From Pseudoprimorskyibacter insulae (GTDB lineage: Bacteria > Pseudomonadota > Alphaproteobacteria > Rhodobacterales > Rhodobacteraceae), in assembly GCF_900302505.1 (NCBI RefSeq), contig NZ_OMOJ01000007.1:62001-126000 (forward strand): 64,000 bases of DNA, read 5' to 3'. Position numbers and translations under genes: made by a program. Under the pieces are notes generated by a model, which saw only the letters and a list, made by a program, of their open reading frames with translations, did no database searches and had not been told where the DNA came from. Of the stretch, positions 40,630-50,033 are shown one piece after another. Each line of letters starts with the position of its first letter. Within the stretch, counting starts at the first letter, position 1.

Positions 40630-41343
40630 ATGGAAAATCCAAGCTATACGACGCTGGCCCGTCAAACCGGCCTGCGCAATGAACTGCGCGTGATCGCCAA
40701 CAATATCGCGAACTCTGCGACCACCGGATATCGGCAAGAGGGCCTGATGTTTTCGGAATATGTGCGTGATCTGGGCGATGGGGAAAGCCTGTCGATGGCT
40801 GCGGCGCGTGTTCAACTGACGTCGTCGCAACAGGGGGCGCTGTCGGAAACGGGCGGGTCGTTTGATTTGGCCATTGAAGGCGAAGGGTTTTTCCTGGTGG
40901 AGACACCGAATGGGCCGCGCTTGACGCGGGCCGGGGCATTTTCGCCAAATGCGCAGGGCGATTTGGTCACGATGGACGGGTATCGCGTGCTTGATGCCGG
41001 TGCAGCGCCGCTGTTCGTGCCGCCGGCATCCACTGATGTGCAAATCGCGTCGGATGGCACAATCAGCACGCAGGGGCGCGCCATCGGGCAAATCGCCATT
41101 GTACAGCCGACTGAGCAGATGCGGACTGAGCGCGAAGACGGTGTGTTTTTTCGCGCGGACGATGGCTGGGATCCAGTCGTTGAGCCGCGTGTCCTGCAAG
41201 GCTATCTCGAGCAGTCCAACGTCGATGTCCTTGGGCAAATGGCCCGGATGATCGAGGTTCAGCGCGGCTATGAGCTTGGCCAGAGCTTCCTTGAATCTGA
41301 ACATGAACGCGTCCGCACTGCCCTGAAATCCCTCACAAAATAG
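40630..41343 (+). CDS. flgF: Flagellar basal-body rod protein FlgF
   Basis: A 237-residue proximal rod subunit. The N terminus LARQTGLRNELRVIANNIANSATTGYRQEG is the rod motif, the middle carries FDLAIEGEGFFLVETPNGPRLTRAGAF (FlgE/F/G family domain), and the C-terminal helix reads GYLEQSNVDVLGQMARMIEVQRGYELGQSFLE. It lies between fliQ and flgG with very short gaps. Confidence 0.94.
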   Translation: MENPSYTTLARQTGLRNELRVIANNIANSATTGYRQEGLMFSEYVRDLGDGESLSMAAARVQLTSSQQGALSETGGSFDLAIEGEGFFLVETPNGPRLTRAGAFSPNAQGDLVTMDGYRVLDAGAAPLFVPPASTDVQIASDGTISTQGRAIGQIAIVQPTEQMRTEREDGVFFRADDGWDPVVEPRVLQGYLEQSNVDVLGQMARMIEVQRGYELGQSFLESEHERVRTALKSLTK

Positions 41344-41352
41344 GAGCACTGA

Positions 41353-42138
41353 ATGAGAGCCCTAAAGATTGCTGCAACCGGGATGAGCGCCCAGCAAATG
41401 CGCGTCGAAGTCATCTCGAACAACCTGTCGAACATGAGCACCACCGGCTACAACACGCGCCGCGCCGAATTTTCGGATCTGCATTATCAGCAGATGGCCC
41501 GCGCCGGGGCGATCAATGCGGCCGATGGCACGGTTCTGCCCACCGGCATTCAGCTTGGCCTTGGCGTGCGCCCGGCTGCCGTGACGGTCAATTTGGCCCA
41601 AGGCGCGCTGAGCCAAACCGGCGGCGATCTGGATATCGCGATCGAAGGTGCGGGTTATCTGGAGGTGACCCTGCCATCGGGCCAAGCGGCCTATACCCGC
41701 GACGGCGCGCTGAAGCGCAACGGCGAAGGGTTGATCGTGACCTCTGATGGGTTTCCCGTTGCGCCTGAGGTGACGATCCCATCCGATGCTCGGTCGATTT
41801 CGATCAATGCCGAGGGTGAAATTTATGCCTATTTTCAACAGGCCGTCGAAGGTCAGTTGATCGGGCAATTGAACCTTGCCGGCTTCCCAAATGCCAAAGG
41901 TCTGGAGGCGCTAGGCTCTAACCTGTTCGTTGAGACCGAGGCCTCAGGCCCGCCGGTGATTTCCAGTCCGGGCCAAGACGGGCTTGGCACGCTGCGGCAG
42001 GGGTATCTTGAGGATAGCTCGGTCGACGCGGTGCGCGAAATCACCGAACTGATCGAAGCGCAGCGCGGCTACGAGCTGAACGCCAAGGTCATTTCCGCCG
42101 CCGATCAAATGATGGCCGCGACGACTCAGGTGCGGTGA
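41353..42138 (+). CDS. flgG: Flagellar distal rod protein FlgG
   Basis: A 261-residue distal rod subunit, the standard length. The N-terminal ATGMSAQQMRVEVISNNLSNMSTTGYNTRRAEFSDL motif is the FlgG form, and the C-terminal GYLEDSSVDAVREITELIEAQRGYELNAKVISAADQMM is nearly invariant in the family. Its stop overlaps the start of flgA by one base. Confidence 0.97.
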   Translation: MRALKIAATGMSAQQMRVEVISNNLSNMSTTGYNTRRAEFSDLHYQQMARAGAINAADGTVLPTGIQLGLGVRPAAVTVNLAQGALSQTGGDLDIAIEGAGYLEVTLPSGQAAYTRDGALKRNGEGLIVTSDGFPVAPEVTIPSDARSISINAEGEIYAYFQQAVEGQLIGQLNLAGFPNAKGLEALGSNLFVETEASGPPVISSPGQDGLGTLRQGYLEDSSVDAVREITELIEAQRGYELNAKVISAADQMMAATTQVR

Positions 42139-42551
42139 TGCGTTTCTTGACCATCATCGCCGTAATCTGGGCCGCACCGGCCATGGCTGATACCGTTGTT
42201 GCGGCCCGGACTTTGCGGCCGTCCGACATCATCATGGCGGCCGACATTGGGGTTGTTCGCCAAACTGTCGCCGGAACCTATCAACACCCTGACGAGGTGC
42301 TGGGCCAAGAGGCCCGTGTGGTGATCTATGCGGGCCGTCCGCTGCGGCGCGGTGATATTGGCGCCCCGGCAATGGTGGAGCGGAACCAGTTGGTTGAGCT
42401 GCGATACCGCACCGGCGGGCTGGAAATCACGACAGAGGCGCGTGCACTTGGCCGGGGAGGCTTGGGCGAACGGGTGCGGGTGATGAACCAAGCCTCTCGC
42501 ACGACGTTGACGGCGCTGGTCGCCGCGCCCGGACTATTGATTGTGGAGTAA
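42138..42551 (+). CDS. flgA: P-ring assembly chaperone FlgA
   Basis: A 137-residue periplasmic chaperone with a signal peptide (MRFLTIIAVIWAAPAMA) and an SAF domain (VVAARTLRPSDIIMAADIGVVRQTVAG). It is shorter than enterobacterial FlgA (about 220) but typical of alphaproteobacteria, and ends GERVRVMNQASRTTLTALVAAPGLLIVE. The ATG at 42138 overlaps the flgG stop. Its client FlgI is encoded elsewhere. Confidence 0.92.
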   Translation: MRFLTIIAVIWAAPAMADTVVAARTLRPSDIIMAADIGVVRQTVAGTYQHPDEVLGQEARVVIYAGRPLRRGDIGAPAMVERNQLVELRYRTGGLEITTEARALGRGGLGERVRVMNQASRTTLTALVAAPGLLIVE

Positions 42552-42554
42552 CAC

Positions 42555-43280
42555 ATGAGACTTGCTTTTGCCCTCGCTTGCGTTGTGGCCCTCGCGGCCT
42601 GCAACAAATTCGACCATCTTGGAAAGCCGCCCTCCTTCACGCCCAGCCGCGCGTCAAATGAACATCACGCCATGGTGTTCGCAGGCATGCCGGCGGTGCC
42701 AAAACCGCAAACTGGCGTGACCCGCGCATCGCTCTGGAGCCGCGATCAAGCCTCGCTTTTGGGGGATCGGCGTGCCGCTGAGAAGGGTGATATCCTAACG
42801 GTCGTCATCGAAATTGACGAAAGCGCCGAGATTTCGAACAGCACCGCCCGCAGCCGGTCCTCCAACGGCAGCATGCAAATCCCCGAGTTTTTCGGCATTC
42901 CCCAGCGCATTGATAAGGGTATCTCCGAAGGTGCATCCATGGCCAACGCTGTTTCGACCTCGTCGGCGTCCGGGTCGAATGGCGACGGATCGGTGCGGCG
43001 CAATGAAAAGCTGATGCTGAAAGTAGCCGCCACCGTGGTGGATGAACTGCCCAACGGGGTCTTGGCGATTGAAGGTGCGCAAGAGGTTCGGGTGAATTTC
43101 GAACTGCGGGAATTGCTGGTTACGGGGTTCGTGCGACCGGCTGACATCTCGCGCAAGAACGAAATCACTTACGACAAGATCGCAGCGGCGCGCATTTCCT
43201 ATGGGGGCCGCGGGCAGATCACCGACGTTCAACAACCGCGTTATGGCCAGCAGGTCATGGATACGCTCCTGCCATTCTGA
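42555..43280 (+). CDS. flgH: Flagellar L-ring protein FlgH
   Basis: A 241-residue outer-membrane lipoprotein that forms the L ring. The signal peptide ends in the lipobox ALAAC with Cys16 as lipid anchor. Family marks: SLWSRDQASLLGDRRAAEKGDILTVVIEIDESAEISNSTARSR and the C-terminal RPADISRKNEITYDKIAAARISYGGRGQITDVQQPRYGQQVMD. It lies between flgA and fliL. Confidence 0.96.
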   Translation: MRLAFALACVVALAACNKFDHLGKPPSFTPSRASNEHHAMVFAGMPAVPKPQTGVTRASLWSRDQASLLGDRRAAEKGDILTVVIEIDESAEISNSTARSRSSNGSMQIPEFFGIPQRIDKGISEGASMANAVSTSSASGSNGDGSVRRNEKLMLKVAATVVDELPNGVLAIEGAQEVRVNFELRELLVTGFVRPADISRKNEITYDKIAAARISYGGRGQITDVQQPRYGQQVMDTLLPF

Positions 43281-43287
43281 GGACATC

Positions 43288-43785
43288 ATGAAATTTTTGA
43301 TCCCAATCCTGATGGGCGGCGTCGGCGTGGCGGGCGGCGTTGGCGCGAACCTATACTTGGCCCCGTCGCACGAACCAGAAGCGGCCGTCGAATGTGTGGC
43401 CCCGGCGGCGGACGCCCATGCCGAAATGCCCGAACCGACGATTCAAGCCGAAGATCTGGCCAACCGTGAGTTCGTGAAGATGAGCAGCCAGTTCATTGTT
43501 CCAGTCATCACCGAAGAAAAGGTTGGCGCGTTGATGGTCATGGCCATCGCCCTCGAGATGGAGAAGGGCCACACCGAGCTGGTCTACGAACGCGAACCCA
43601 AATTGCGCGACGTGTTCCTGCAAGTCATGTTCGATCAGGCGACCGTTGGCCGGTTCAATGGCCGTTTTGCCAGCACCCGCAACCTGGAACCATTGCGCGA
43701 TGAATTGCGCACCGTCGCGCGGCAAATCCTTGGCAGTCACGTCATGGATGTTTTGATCACGGAAATTGCCCGGCAAGACGTCTAG
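43288..43785 (+). CDS. fliL: Flagellar basal body-associated protein FliL
   Basis: A 165-residue inner-membrane protein that supports stator function. It has one membrane segment (about residues 3-22) and a periplasmic domain with FVKMSSQFIVPVI and LRDVFLQVMFDQATVGRFNG, ending LRTVARQILGSHVMDVLITEIARQDV, which fits FliL. The ATG at 43288 follows GAGGACATC. It ends the rightward run and overlaps the convergent fliJ-like gene by four bases. Confidence 0.82.
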   Translation: MKFLIPILMGGVGVAGGVGANLYLAPSHEPEAAVECVAPAADAHAEMPEPTIQAEDLANREFVKMSSQFIVPVITEEKVGALMVMAIALEMEKGHTELVYEREPKLRDVFLQVMFDQATVGRFNGRFASTRNLEPLRDELRTVARQILGSHVMDVLITEIARQDV

Positions 43786-44195
43786 CGCAGCCGGTAGAGC
43801 GCGATCAGATCTTCCTGTGCGGCCTCGGCTTTTCGCCGGGCCGTTGTTTTTTGCGCCTCAGCCAATTGGTCAGCCAGCGACCGGGTCGCGTCGCGCCGGG
43901 CCAAGGACCGGGCGGTCAATTCCTTTTGCTGCAACTCCTCGGCGCGGGCGTTGGCAAGCGCCGACTGAACAGATTGACGCCGGGCCAAAAGATGGGTCGC
44001 CCACGCCGCGCCAACATCAAGCCCGCCGGTCTCCAAAGGCGTCGGGCCGCCGACCAATACGTCGCGGGCATGTTGGGCCAACCTGGCGGCCTCAGCCTCA
44101 AGCGCCGATCGGTCGTTCTGAATGCCGGCAAGGCGGGCCTGTTCTTGGTCGAACAGCATGTCGTGCAAAGCTGCAAGCTCTCTCAATTTGTCCAT
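43782..44195 (-). CDS. FliJ-like coiled-coil flagellar protein, probable
   Basis: A 137-residue, Ala/Arg/Gln-rich helical protein with coiled-coil character (DKLRELAALHDMLFDQEQARLAGIQNDRSALEAEAARLAQHA, later AEELQQKELTARSLARRDATRSLADQLAEAQ). Length and helix content fit FliJ, the export-apparatus coiled-coil protein. It lies one base after flhB, from which it is read. AGAAGG precedes the ATG at 44195; upstream in-frame codons run through flhB and are not used. FliJ identity rests on shape and place, not on a firm motif. Confidence 0.55.
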   Translation of the reverse strand: MDKLRELAALHDMLFDQEQARLAGIQNDRSALEAEAARLAQHARDVLVGGPTPLETGGLDVGAAWATHLLARRQSVQSALANARAEELQQKELTARSLARRDATRSLADQLAEAQKTTARRKAEAAQEDLIALYRLR

Positions 44196-44196
44196 A

Positions 44197-45261
44197 TTAC
44201 CTTCTGCGCTTTGCCCGAAGGCGCATGTCTTCGGCAAATCGAATGGCCGCCGCCACAGGCGCATAGTGGATCGGGTCCACCATGTCGCCGACCTCCAATG
44301 ACGCGTGCAAGGCGCGTGCGGTCGGCGGGTCAGATTGGATCGGCACACCTGATTCTGCCGCGATTTCACGAATTTTCGCTGCGATTTCATCAACGCCTTT
44401 GGCCATGCAAATGGGCGCTCCGCCGCTGCCCCTGTCCCATTTCAACGCAACGGCGTAATGCGTGGGGTTGACGATCACGACATCTGCGTCCGGCACATCG
44501 GCCAGCATCGAGTTCATTGCGATCTCCATCGCTTTCTGGCGTCTTTTTTGCTTCATCATCGGGTCGCCTTCGGATTCTTTGTGTTCGTCCCGCATTTCTT
44601 TTTGCGACATACGGTTGCGGCGCTGATGCTCGGCCCGTTGCCAGAAAACGTCGATCACCCCGAAGATCAGCGCGACAACGCACACCAACCCCAAAAACTC
44701 CAAGCACATGTGGGCCAATGTCATCGTGACAAGCCGCGCCTCCATTTGCAGGGTGGCCAGCATGCGGTTCATGTTGATCTGGATGAAGACACCTAGGCAC
44801 AGCGCGTAAATCAATAGCTTGAAGAAACTTTTCGCAAATTCGAACAGTCCTGTGCGGCCGAATTTATTCTTGGCATTCGAAATAATCGAAATGCGCGACA
44901 TCTTGGGGGCAAGTTTCGGTAGGTGAAAGGTAAAGGACCGCTGCACCAGCAAAGACGCAAGCACCAGAGCGCCGGGGATCAGAACCCACGGTAGAACCGC
45001 CTTGCCCGCGCCGACCATAGCGGGGCCGGATTGCGTCAGGTGAATTGTCCCTGCCCGTGACAGCAGGCCCATCATGGCGCCACCGGCACCCATCACACCC
45101 TTTGCCCCAAAGACGGACAGGCCGATCAGCAGGCCGAAATAGGCAACTGCCGTTCCAAGGTCGGCAGAACGCGGAATTTCGCCCTTTTTACGGGCGTCAT
45201 CCAATTTCTTTTGTGAGGCCTCATGCGGCTTGTCCTCATCTCCGCCTTGCTGCTGACTCAT
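44197..45261 (-). CDS. flhB: Flagellar biosynthesis protein FlhB
   Basis: A 354-residue export-gate protein that switches substrate class. The N terminus is KPHEASQKKLDDARKKGEIPRSADL, four membrane segments lie between about 30 and 210, and the cytoplasmic autocleavage site NPTH is intact (VVIVNPTHYAVAL, near residue 270). The C-terminal domain has KGVDEIAAKIREIAAESGVPI and DPPTARALHASLEVGD. It overlaps fliR by one base. Confidence 0.96.
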   Translation of the reverse strand: MSQQQGGDEDKPHEASQKKLDDARKKGEIPRSADLGTAVAYFGLLIGLSVFGAKGVMGAGGAMMGLLSRAGTIHLTQSGPAMVGAGKAVLPWVLIPGALVLASLLVQRSFTFHLPKLAPKMSRISIISNAKNKFGRTGLFEFAKSFFKLLIYALCLGVFIQINMNRMLATLQMEARLVTMTLAHMCLEFLGLVCVVALIFGVIDVFWQRAEHQRRNRMSQKEMRDEHKESEGDPMMKQKRRQKAMEIAMNSMLADVPDADVVIVNPTHYAVALKWDRGSGGAPICMAKGVDEIAAKIREIAAESGVPIQSDPPTARALHASLEVGDMVDPIHYAPVAAAIRFAEDMRLRAKRRR

Positions 45262-46019
45262 CAGCGGGGCCGAAGTGGGTTCGCAAGAAACCCATCAACC
45301 AAACCAGTCCAATGCCAAATCGCGGGTCCGGCGACCAGGGCCAACAGAGCCAGTGCGCTTAGCGTGATAAAGGGCGCACCGATAAAGGCCACCATCAACT
45401 GCGGCATCGCTTTGTTGATCGCGCCAAGGGCCAAGTTGTAGATCAGCGAAATCAGGCAGAACGGCGCCGCCAATTGGAAGGCGATGGAAAAGGCGCGACT
45501 GGTCAGGGCGGTGCCCCATTGGCCCACCCACGACGGGTCCGGCCAAGTGCCAAACGGAAACAGATGGTAGGACAGGATCAAAAACTGCGCGGCCTTAACG
45601 TGAAAGCCGGTAATCATCAGAAAGGTCAGGCCCGACAGCGTCAGTACATGGCCCAAGGCTGGCATCGGGTCTGACCCCGCAGCGCCCAGAAGTTGCGACA
45701 GCGATGTCGACTGCGCGGCAATGGTGCCTGCCGTTTGAAGGGCAAATACGAACATCCGCAGCGATAGCCCAAGCAACAGGCCAACAAACGGTTCTTGGAT
45801 CATAACCATCACGCTGGGCGGCGCGGCGCGATTGTCTTGGATAGCGGCATCGACGACAACGGCAAAGGCAATGGCCAGACCCAGCTTAACCCGCATCGGA
45901 ATGGAGCGCTCTCCAAGGCCAGGCAGGACCGCCATCATCGCGCCAACCCTTAGAAACGCAGACATCACACCCCAAATCGCCAAATTGGCCTGATCCGCCA
46001 ATAGCTCAAGCGGGCTCAT
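45261..46019 (-). CDS. fliR: Flagellar biosynthesis protein FliR
   Basis: A 252-residue export-gate membrane protein with about six membrane segments. FliR text is seen in FLRVGAMMAVLPGLGERSIPMRVKLGLAIAF, IQEPFVGLLLGLSLRMFVFALQTAGTIAAQSTSLSQLLGAA and SRAFSIAFQLAAPFCLISLIYNLALGAINKAMPQLMV. It overlaps flhA by four bases and flhB by one. Confidence 0.96.
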   Translation of the reverse strand: MSPLELLADQANLAIWGVMSAFLRVGAMMAVLPGLGERSIPMRVKLGLAIAFAVVVDAAIQDNRAAPPSVMVMIQEPFVGLLLGLSLRMFVFALQTAGTIAAQSTSLSQLLGAAGSDPMPALGHVLTLSGLTFLMITGFHVKAAQFLILSYHLFPFGTWPDPSWVGQWGTALTSRAFSIAFQLAAPFCLISLIYNLALGAINKAMPQLMVAFIGAPFITLSALALLALVAGPAIWHWTGLVDGFLANPLRPR

Positions 46020-48085
46020 CCCGGCACCATTCCGACCAGCGATGGCTTGGCATCCAGGCCGATTTCCTCAAACGACAGGACCGGGGCAGACAGGCCCTTG
46101 GCGGCCATGATCGTATGCAGGAACCGCCGCCGCCGGGACGAGGTGACGACAGCCGCCGATATGCCGTTTTCGGTCGCTTTGCCGATTTGATCGGCCAGAT
46201 TGCTGGTCAGTTTTTCAAATTCTTCGGGCGGCAGAGCCACGTCATAGCCGCCGCGGTCGCCCTCAATCTGATAGGCGGTGAATTTATCCTCCCATTGGGG
46301 GGCAAGTTGAATCAATGGGATAGACCCGTCGCCCCTGCGCAGTTGCGCCACCAGTTGAAAGCCAAGCCGTTGGCGCACCAGTTCGCAGATCGATTCCGGT
46401 TGCTGGGTCAGGCCCCGAACCTCGGCGATGGTTTCAAGGATTACACCCATATTCCGGATTGAGACCTGCTCGGCCAACAAAAGCCGCAACACGCTGTGCA
46501 GCACCTCAAGCGGGATCTTCTCGGGGATAAGCTCATCCAAAAGGCGGCGGTTTGCATCGGCCCGCTTCTGATCGGTGAGCGCGGTGATCTCATCCAGAAT
46601 GCGCCGCAGGGCTTTCAGCGTCAGAAGGCGCGGGAAATTGCGTTTGACGATTTCCAAAAGATGTGTGGCCAGAACCTCGGTCGGGGCGACGATGGTGGCT
46701 CCGTTTAGCGAGGCTTGTTCCTGATCCTCGCGTTGAATCCAGCGGGCGGGGGCGCCATAGACCGGTTCTTTCACATCTGATCCATCGGGCAACCCCATGG
46801 TATCGTCGGGCATCAAGGCCAGCATCATGTCAGGATGCAGAACGCCGGTGGCGGTGACCACGCCCTGAATGTGGATCGTGTACATTCCGTTGGATAGCGA
46901 CACGTCGTCGGTCAGGCGGATTTCGGGCATGATAAAGCCGAAGTGGGTCGCGATATGTTCGCGCATATTGCCAATCCGCGCATCAAGCCCTGTGGACGGG
47001 TCCAGAACCATGGTCACAAGATCGGGGGCAAAGGCGATGTGGATATCATCCAGATCCAGCATATCGCCAATTGGCTTTTTGCTTGGGGCTTCAGGCGGGG
47101 GGGCGGCGTTTTCGGCGGCTTCGGCCTGCGCCCGCGACTTGGCCTGTAGGTGTGACAGCCCGCCCAGAATACCGGCCCCGAGCATAAACGGCACGAAAGG
47201 CAGGCCCGGTACTAGTGCGAACAACCCCATCAGCACCGCAACAGACGACAGCGCCTTGGGATAGCGGCCAAGCTGCGCGACCACGGCCAAATCCATCGCG
47301 CCATCCGTGCCACCGCGCGACAGCAACAAGGCTGAGGCAAAGCTGATGATGACGGCCGGGATTTGCGACACCAGCCCGTCGCCGACGGTCAGGATCGCGT
47401 AGGTTTCAAAGGCGGGCCCCACCTCCATCCCATGGACGAAAATGCCCATGCAAAGCCCTACGATCAAGTTCAAAAGCGTGATGAGCAGCCCGGCAACGGC
47501 ATCCCCGCGCACAAATTTAGATGCCCCATCGAGTGAGCCGAAAAAGGTGGTTTCTTGCTGTTCTGTCTGGCGTCTGGCCTTGGCTTCCTCGTGGGTGATC
47601 GCGCCTGCGGACAGATCGCTGTCGATCGCCAATTGTTTGCCCGGCATGCCATCGAGCGCAAACCGCGCGCCCACCTCGGCCATGCGGGTTGCACCTTTGG
47701 TGATGACGGTGAAATTGACGATCATCAGCACGCCAAAGACGACAAGCCCCAGAAACACGCTGCCATTCATCACGAAGCTGGCAAAGCCTTCGATCACCGC
47801 TCCGGCGGCGCCGGGGCCGGTTTGCCCTTGACCGATGATCAGCTTGGTGGACGACACGTTCAGCGACAGCCGCAGCATCAGAGATGCCAAAAGAACCGTC
47901 GGAAAGGCCGAAAAATCCAACGGGCGTTCGACAAACAGTGCGATGGTGAAGATCAGGATCGCCAGCGAAAAAGACGCCGCCAGCCCGACATCAAGCACCC
48001 AAGACGGCACCGGCAGGATCATCATCACGATGATGGCCATCAAGGCGATGGCCATAGCGACCGATGTGTTCAAACGCCTGCTCAT
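46016..48085 (-). CDS. flhA: Flagellar biosynthesis protein FlhA
   Basis: A 689-residue export-gate protein with eight membrane segments in the N-terminal half (about 1-310) and a cytosolic docking domain. The FHIPEP signature RMAEVGARFALDGMPGKQLAIDSDLSAGAITHEEAKARR is near residue 155. The C-terminal domain carries GFIMPEIRLTDDVSLSNGMYTI and LLAEQVSIRNMGVILETIAE. Length is standard. It overlaps the transglycosylase gene by four bases and fliR by four bases. Confidence 0.97.
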   Translation of the reverse strand: MSRRLNTSVAMAIALMAIIVMMILPVPSWVLDVGLAASFSLAILIFTIALFVERPLDFSAFPTVLLASLMLRLSLNVSSTKLIIGQGQTGPGAAGAVIEGFASFVMNGSVFLGLVVFGVLMIVNFTVITKGATRMAEVGARFALDGMPGKQLAIDSDLSAGAITHEEAKARRQTEQQETTFFGSLDGASKFVRGDAVAGLLITLLNLIVGLCMGIFVHGMEVGPAFETYAILTVGDGLVSQIPAVIISFASALLLSRGGTDGAMDLAVVAQLGRYPKALSSVAVLMGLFALVPGLPFVPFMLGAGILGGLSHLQAKSRAQAEAAENAAPPPEAPSKKPIGDMLDLDDIHIAFAPDLVTMVLDPSTGLDARIGNMREHIATHFGFIMPEIRLTDDVSLSNGMYTIHIQGVVTATGVLHPDMMLALMPDDTMGLPDGSDVKEPVYGAPARWIQREDQEQASLNGATIVAPTEVLATHLLEIVKRNFPRLLTLKALRRILDEITALTDQKRADANRRLLDELIPEKIPLEVLHSVLRLLLAEQVSIRNMGVILETIAEVRGLTQQPESICELVRQRLGFQLVAQLRRGDGSIPLIQLAPQWEDKFTAYQIEGDRGGYDVALPPEEFEKLTSNLADQIGKATENGISAAVVTSSRRRRFLHTIMAAKGLSAPVLSFEEIGLDAKPSLVGMVPG

Positions 48086-48759
48086 TCCCGGCCCGCCATG
48101 GCAAATAGCGGCGCGGCACCTGCAGTGTTGGGCATCAAGGATCCGTTCCCGCCCATCTGCGCGCCGCTGGTCAGCAGGGGAAACCCGTTCGCGCGGTCAA
48201 TCTTGGCCGCCCGGACCGGGGGCAGATTGGCGTGAATGGTTTGATATTTGGCCAGATAGCGGTTGGCATATTTGGGCGTGCGGGAATGGTATGCGCCCAC
48301 CGCCGCCTCCCAGTTGCCCTTTTCCTCGTACAGCGATTGCAGGAATTGGCCCGCATAACGCGCATTCGCCGCCGGGTCGAACATTTCATCGACAGATCGG
48401 AACGCCTGCCCGTGCCAGCGATAGTTGATCTGAAAGCAGCCCACATCAAAGCTACGCTTGCCCAGTTTGAAATGCTTGAACACATAGCTGCGCGCGGCGT
48501 CTTCGGTGTCAAACCAATGCCCGTCGCCTTCCATATTGACGGTCCAGGGCCAGGGTTGCAGCGCACCATCAATTCGGCGGCCCGTTTCAAGCCGGGTCAG
48601 CGCACGCATGATGTTGGTTGGGATGTTCAGTTCATGCGCGGCCTGTATCGCGGCCTCATCGCAGGTGTTGCCCCGCGCGGTGGCCTGAATTGGGGCAGCG
48701 CAGATCGCGCCCAGCAACGCCCCAAGCCCTAGCCAAATTCGAATCTGTTTCGGTGACAT
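48082..48759 (-). CDS. Flagellar-locus lytic transglycosylase (SltF-like)
   Basis: A 225-residue exported SLT-type peptidoglycan lytic transglycosylase with a signal peptide (about 1-28). The catalytic Glu is in the RLETGR motif near residue 57. The core continues with FDVGCFQINYRWHGQAF and SLYEEKGNWEAAVGAYHSRTPKYANRYLAKYQ, the SLT GxxQi and AYNaG-type regions. Such an enzyme (SltF in Rhodobacter) opens the wall for rod growth and replaces the missing muramidase domain of FlgJ, whose short form is encoded at 34206. It overlaps flhA by four bases, so it is part of the flhA operon. Confidence 0.9.
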   Translation of the reverse strand: MSPKQIRIWLGLGALLGAICAAPIQATARGNTCDEAAIQAAHELNIPTNIMRALTRLETGRRIDGALQPWPWTVNMEGDGHWFDTEDAARSYVFKHFKLGKRSFDVGCFQINYRWHGQAFRSVDEMFDPAANARYAGQFLQSLYEEKGNWEAAVGAYHSRTPKYANRYLAKYQTIHANLPPVRAAKIDRANGFPLLTSGAQMGGNGSLMPNTAGAAPLFAMAGRE

Positions 48760-48823
48760 TCTGCCTGACCTGTCGTTTGCGACATGTCCGGCGTAAGGCC
48801 CGATGCTTTAGAAATCGTAAGTT

Positions 48824-49186
48824 TTACTGTGTTTCCAAACAATGGCGGCGAAACGCACGCTTGAGCATATCCAACTCGGCCCGCAGCAAATCGACCTCGG
48901 CGCGGATGTCATCGCTTAGCTCTTCGCCGGAAATCAGCGTGAAACTGTCGATCTTTTCGCCCGTTTCGTCATTCAGAATGACAAAGGTTTGCACCCCGTC
49001 ATTGATCAGGCTGGCGTGAATCGGAACCGACAGGGCCCACTCATCGGGCGATTCGGTTTCCGTCACGGTGACGTTTGGAAGGTCGCGGTCCAGATGGACG
49101 GCCCGAATGCGCGGGCGGTTGGACGCGATCAGGGTGGCCGTCCAAACGCCGGACGTCAGGGATTTGTTAGCGATCTTGCAGCTCAT
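48824..49186 (-). CDS. Unrecognised 120-residue protein in the flagellar locus
   Basis: A 120-residue protein I do not recognise. The N-terminal part (about 1-75) is beta-rich and polar (TSGVWTATLIASNRPRIRAVHLDRDLPNVTVTETES). A C-terminal segment (about 88-115: ELSDDIRAEVDLLRAELDMLKRAFRRH) is helical and coiled-coil-prone. There is no signal peptide or membrane segment. It lies 64 bp before the transglycosylase gene and seven bp after the next upstream gene, all leftward, so it may be part of the export operon. Function unknown. Confidence 0.6.
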   Translation of the reverse strand: MSCKIANKSLTSGVWTATLIASNRPRIRAVHLDRDLPNVTVTETESPDEWALSVPIHASLINDGVQTFVILNDETGEKIDSFTLISGEELSDDIRAEVDLLRAELDMLKRAFRRHCLETQ

Positions 49187-49193
49187 GGCGTCC

Positions 49194-49967
49194 TCATAGT
49201 TTGGCGCGCGGGCGGCGGTTGAAAGTCAGATCGCGCAGGGTGACCTGATTCATCTCGGGGCGTTCAAAGATCAGATCGACCCACATGCGTGACAGGCGTT
49301 TTTCGTTCAACTTGGTATAGGCCAGATCAAATTCAACGCGGATATCTTCGGCATAAAGCGGCAACTCCCGAACAATCTGTTCGGTGTTCGGCCCGTGGCG
49401 GATGTTCAGACGGGCAAAAATCTCAAGCGGTTTTTCCATTTCGACAATGGTTTCCATCCGCAGGATGTGGTCGCGCTTTAGTCCTTCCAGCGCGGAATCC
49501 GGCAATTGCACCGCGACTGACAGGTAAGAGCCATGGAACTTGAACACATCGAGCCGCAGCCCATAGGCCGCAAGGTCGGATTGGGTGGTGTTGCGCACTT
49601 GGCGCAGGGTGACTTCGGTAAAGGCGCAGTCGTGAAACAGGGTAACCTCGGGGCTCATCCGCGTGCCCGATTGCGCCGAAGACACGCCCGGCACCGGAAG
49701 CCGGTCGCACCACAGCGGTGGCCGCCAGGACCAATCCACCGCTTCGGGGCGGGGGAAGTTCTGATTGCCTTCCTTGGGTAGGATCAGCCGCCGTTCGGCC
49801 ACCGTTAGCAGTTTTTCCAGATGCTGGCGCAATTGCCGCGCGGTCGAGCGTTGCTGCCGCAGTGCGTCAAAGTCCATGTCTTCGGCGTAACGGGCGGCAC
49901 GCGCCCATTTGGCCATGGTCATCTGATGTAGGGTTCGGTCAAGTAGACCCGATTTTTGCTCGGCCAT
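49194..49967 (-). CDS. DUF6478-like family protein
   Basis: A 257-residue soluble protein. It begins with a basic helical region (AEQKSGLLDRTLHQMTMAKWARAARYAEDMDFDALRQQRSTARQLRQHLEKLL) and continues with a mixed domain containing VDWSWRPPLWCDRLPVPGVSSAQSGTRMSPEVTLFHDCAF and NIRHGPNTEQIVRELP. From memory this resembles the Rhodobacterales-restricted DUF6478 family; I cannot verify it. The start is uncertain: ATG 49967 is preferred over an in-frame TTG at 50012; neither has a strong ribosome-binding site. It lies seven bp before the unrecognised gene. No role is known, though the place suggests a link to motility or the envelope. Confidence 0.55.
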   Translation of the reverse strand: MAEQKSGLLDRTLHQMTMAKWARAARYAEDMDFDALRQQRSTARQLRQHLEKLLTVAERRLILPKEGNQNFPRPEAVDWSWRPPLWCDRLPVPGVSSAQSGTRMSPEVTLFHDCAFTEVTLRQVRNTTQSDLAAYGLRLDVFKFHGSYLSVAVQLPDSALEGLKRDHILRMETIVEMEKPLEIFARLNIRHGPNTEQIVRELPLYAEDIRVEFDLAYTKLNEKRLSRMWVDLIFERPEMNQVTLRDLTFNRRPRAKL

Positions 49968-50033
49968 TTGGGTCCGTTCGGAAAAGATCGACGGTTGGCC
50001 TAAGTATGACAAAGCTTTGCGGGCTTTGGAATG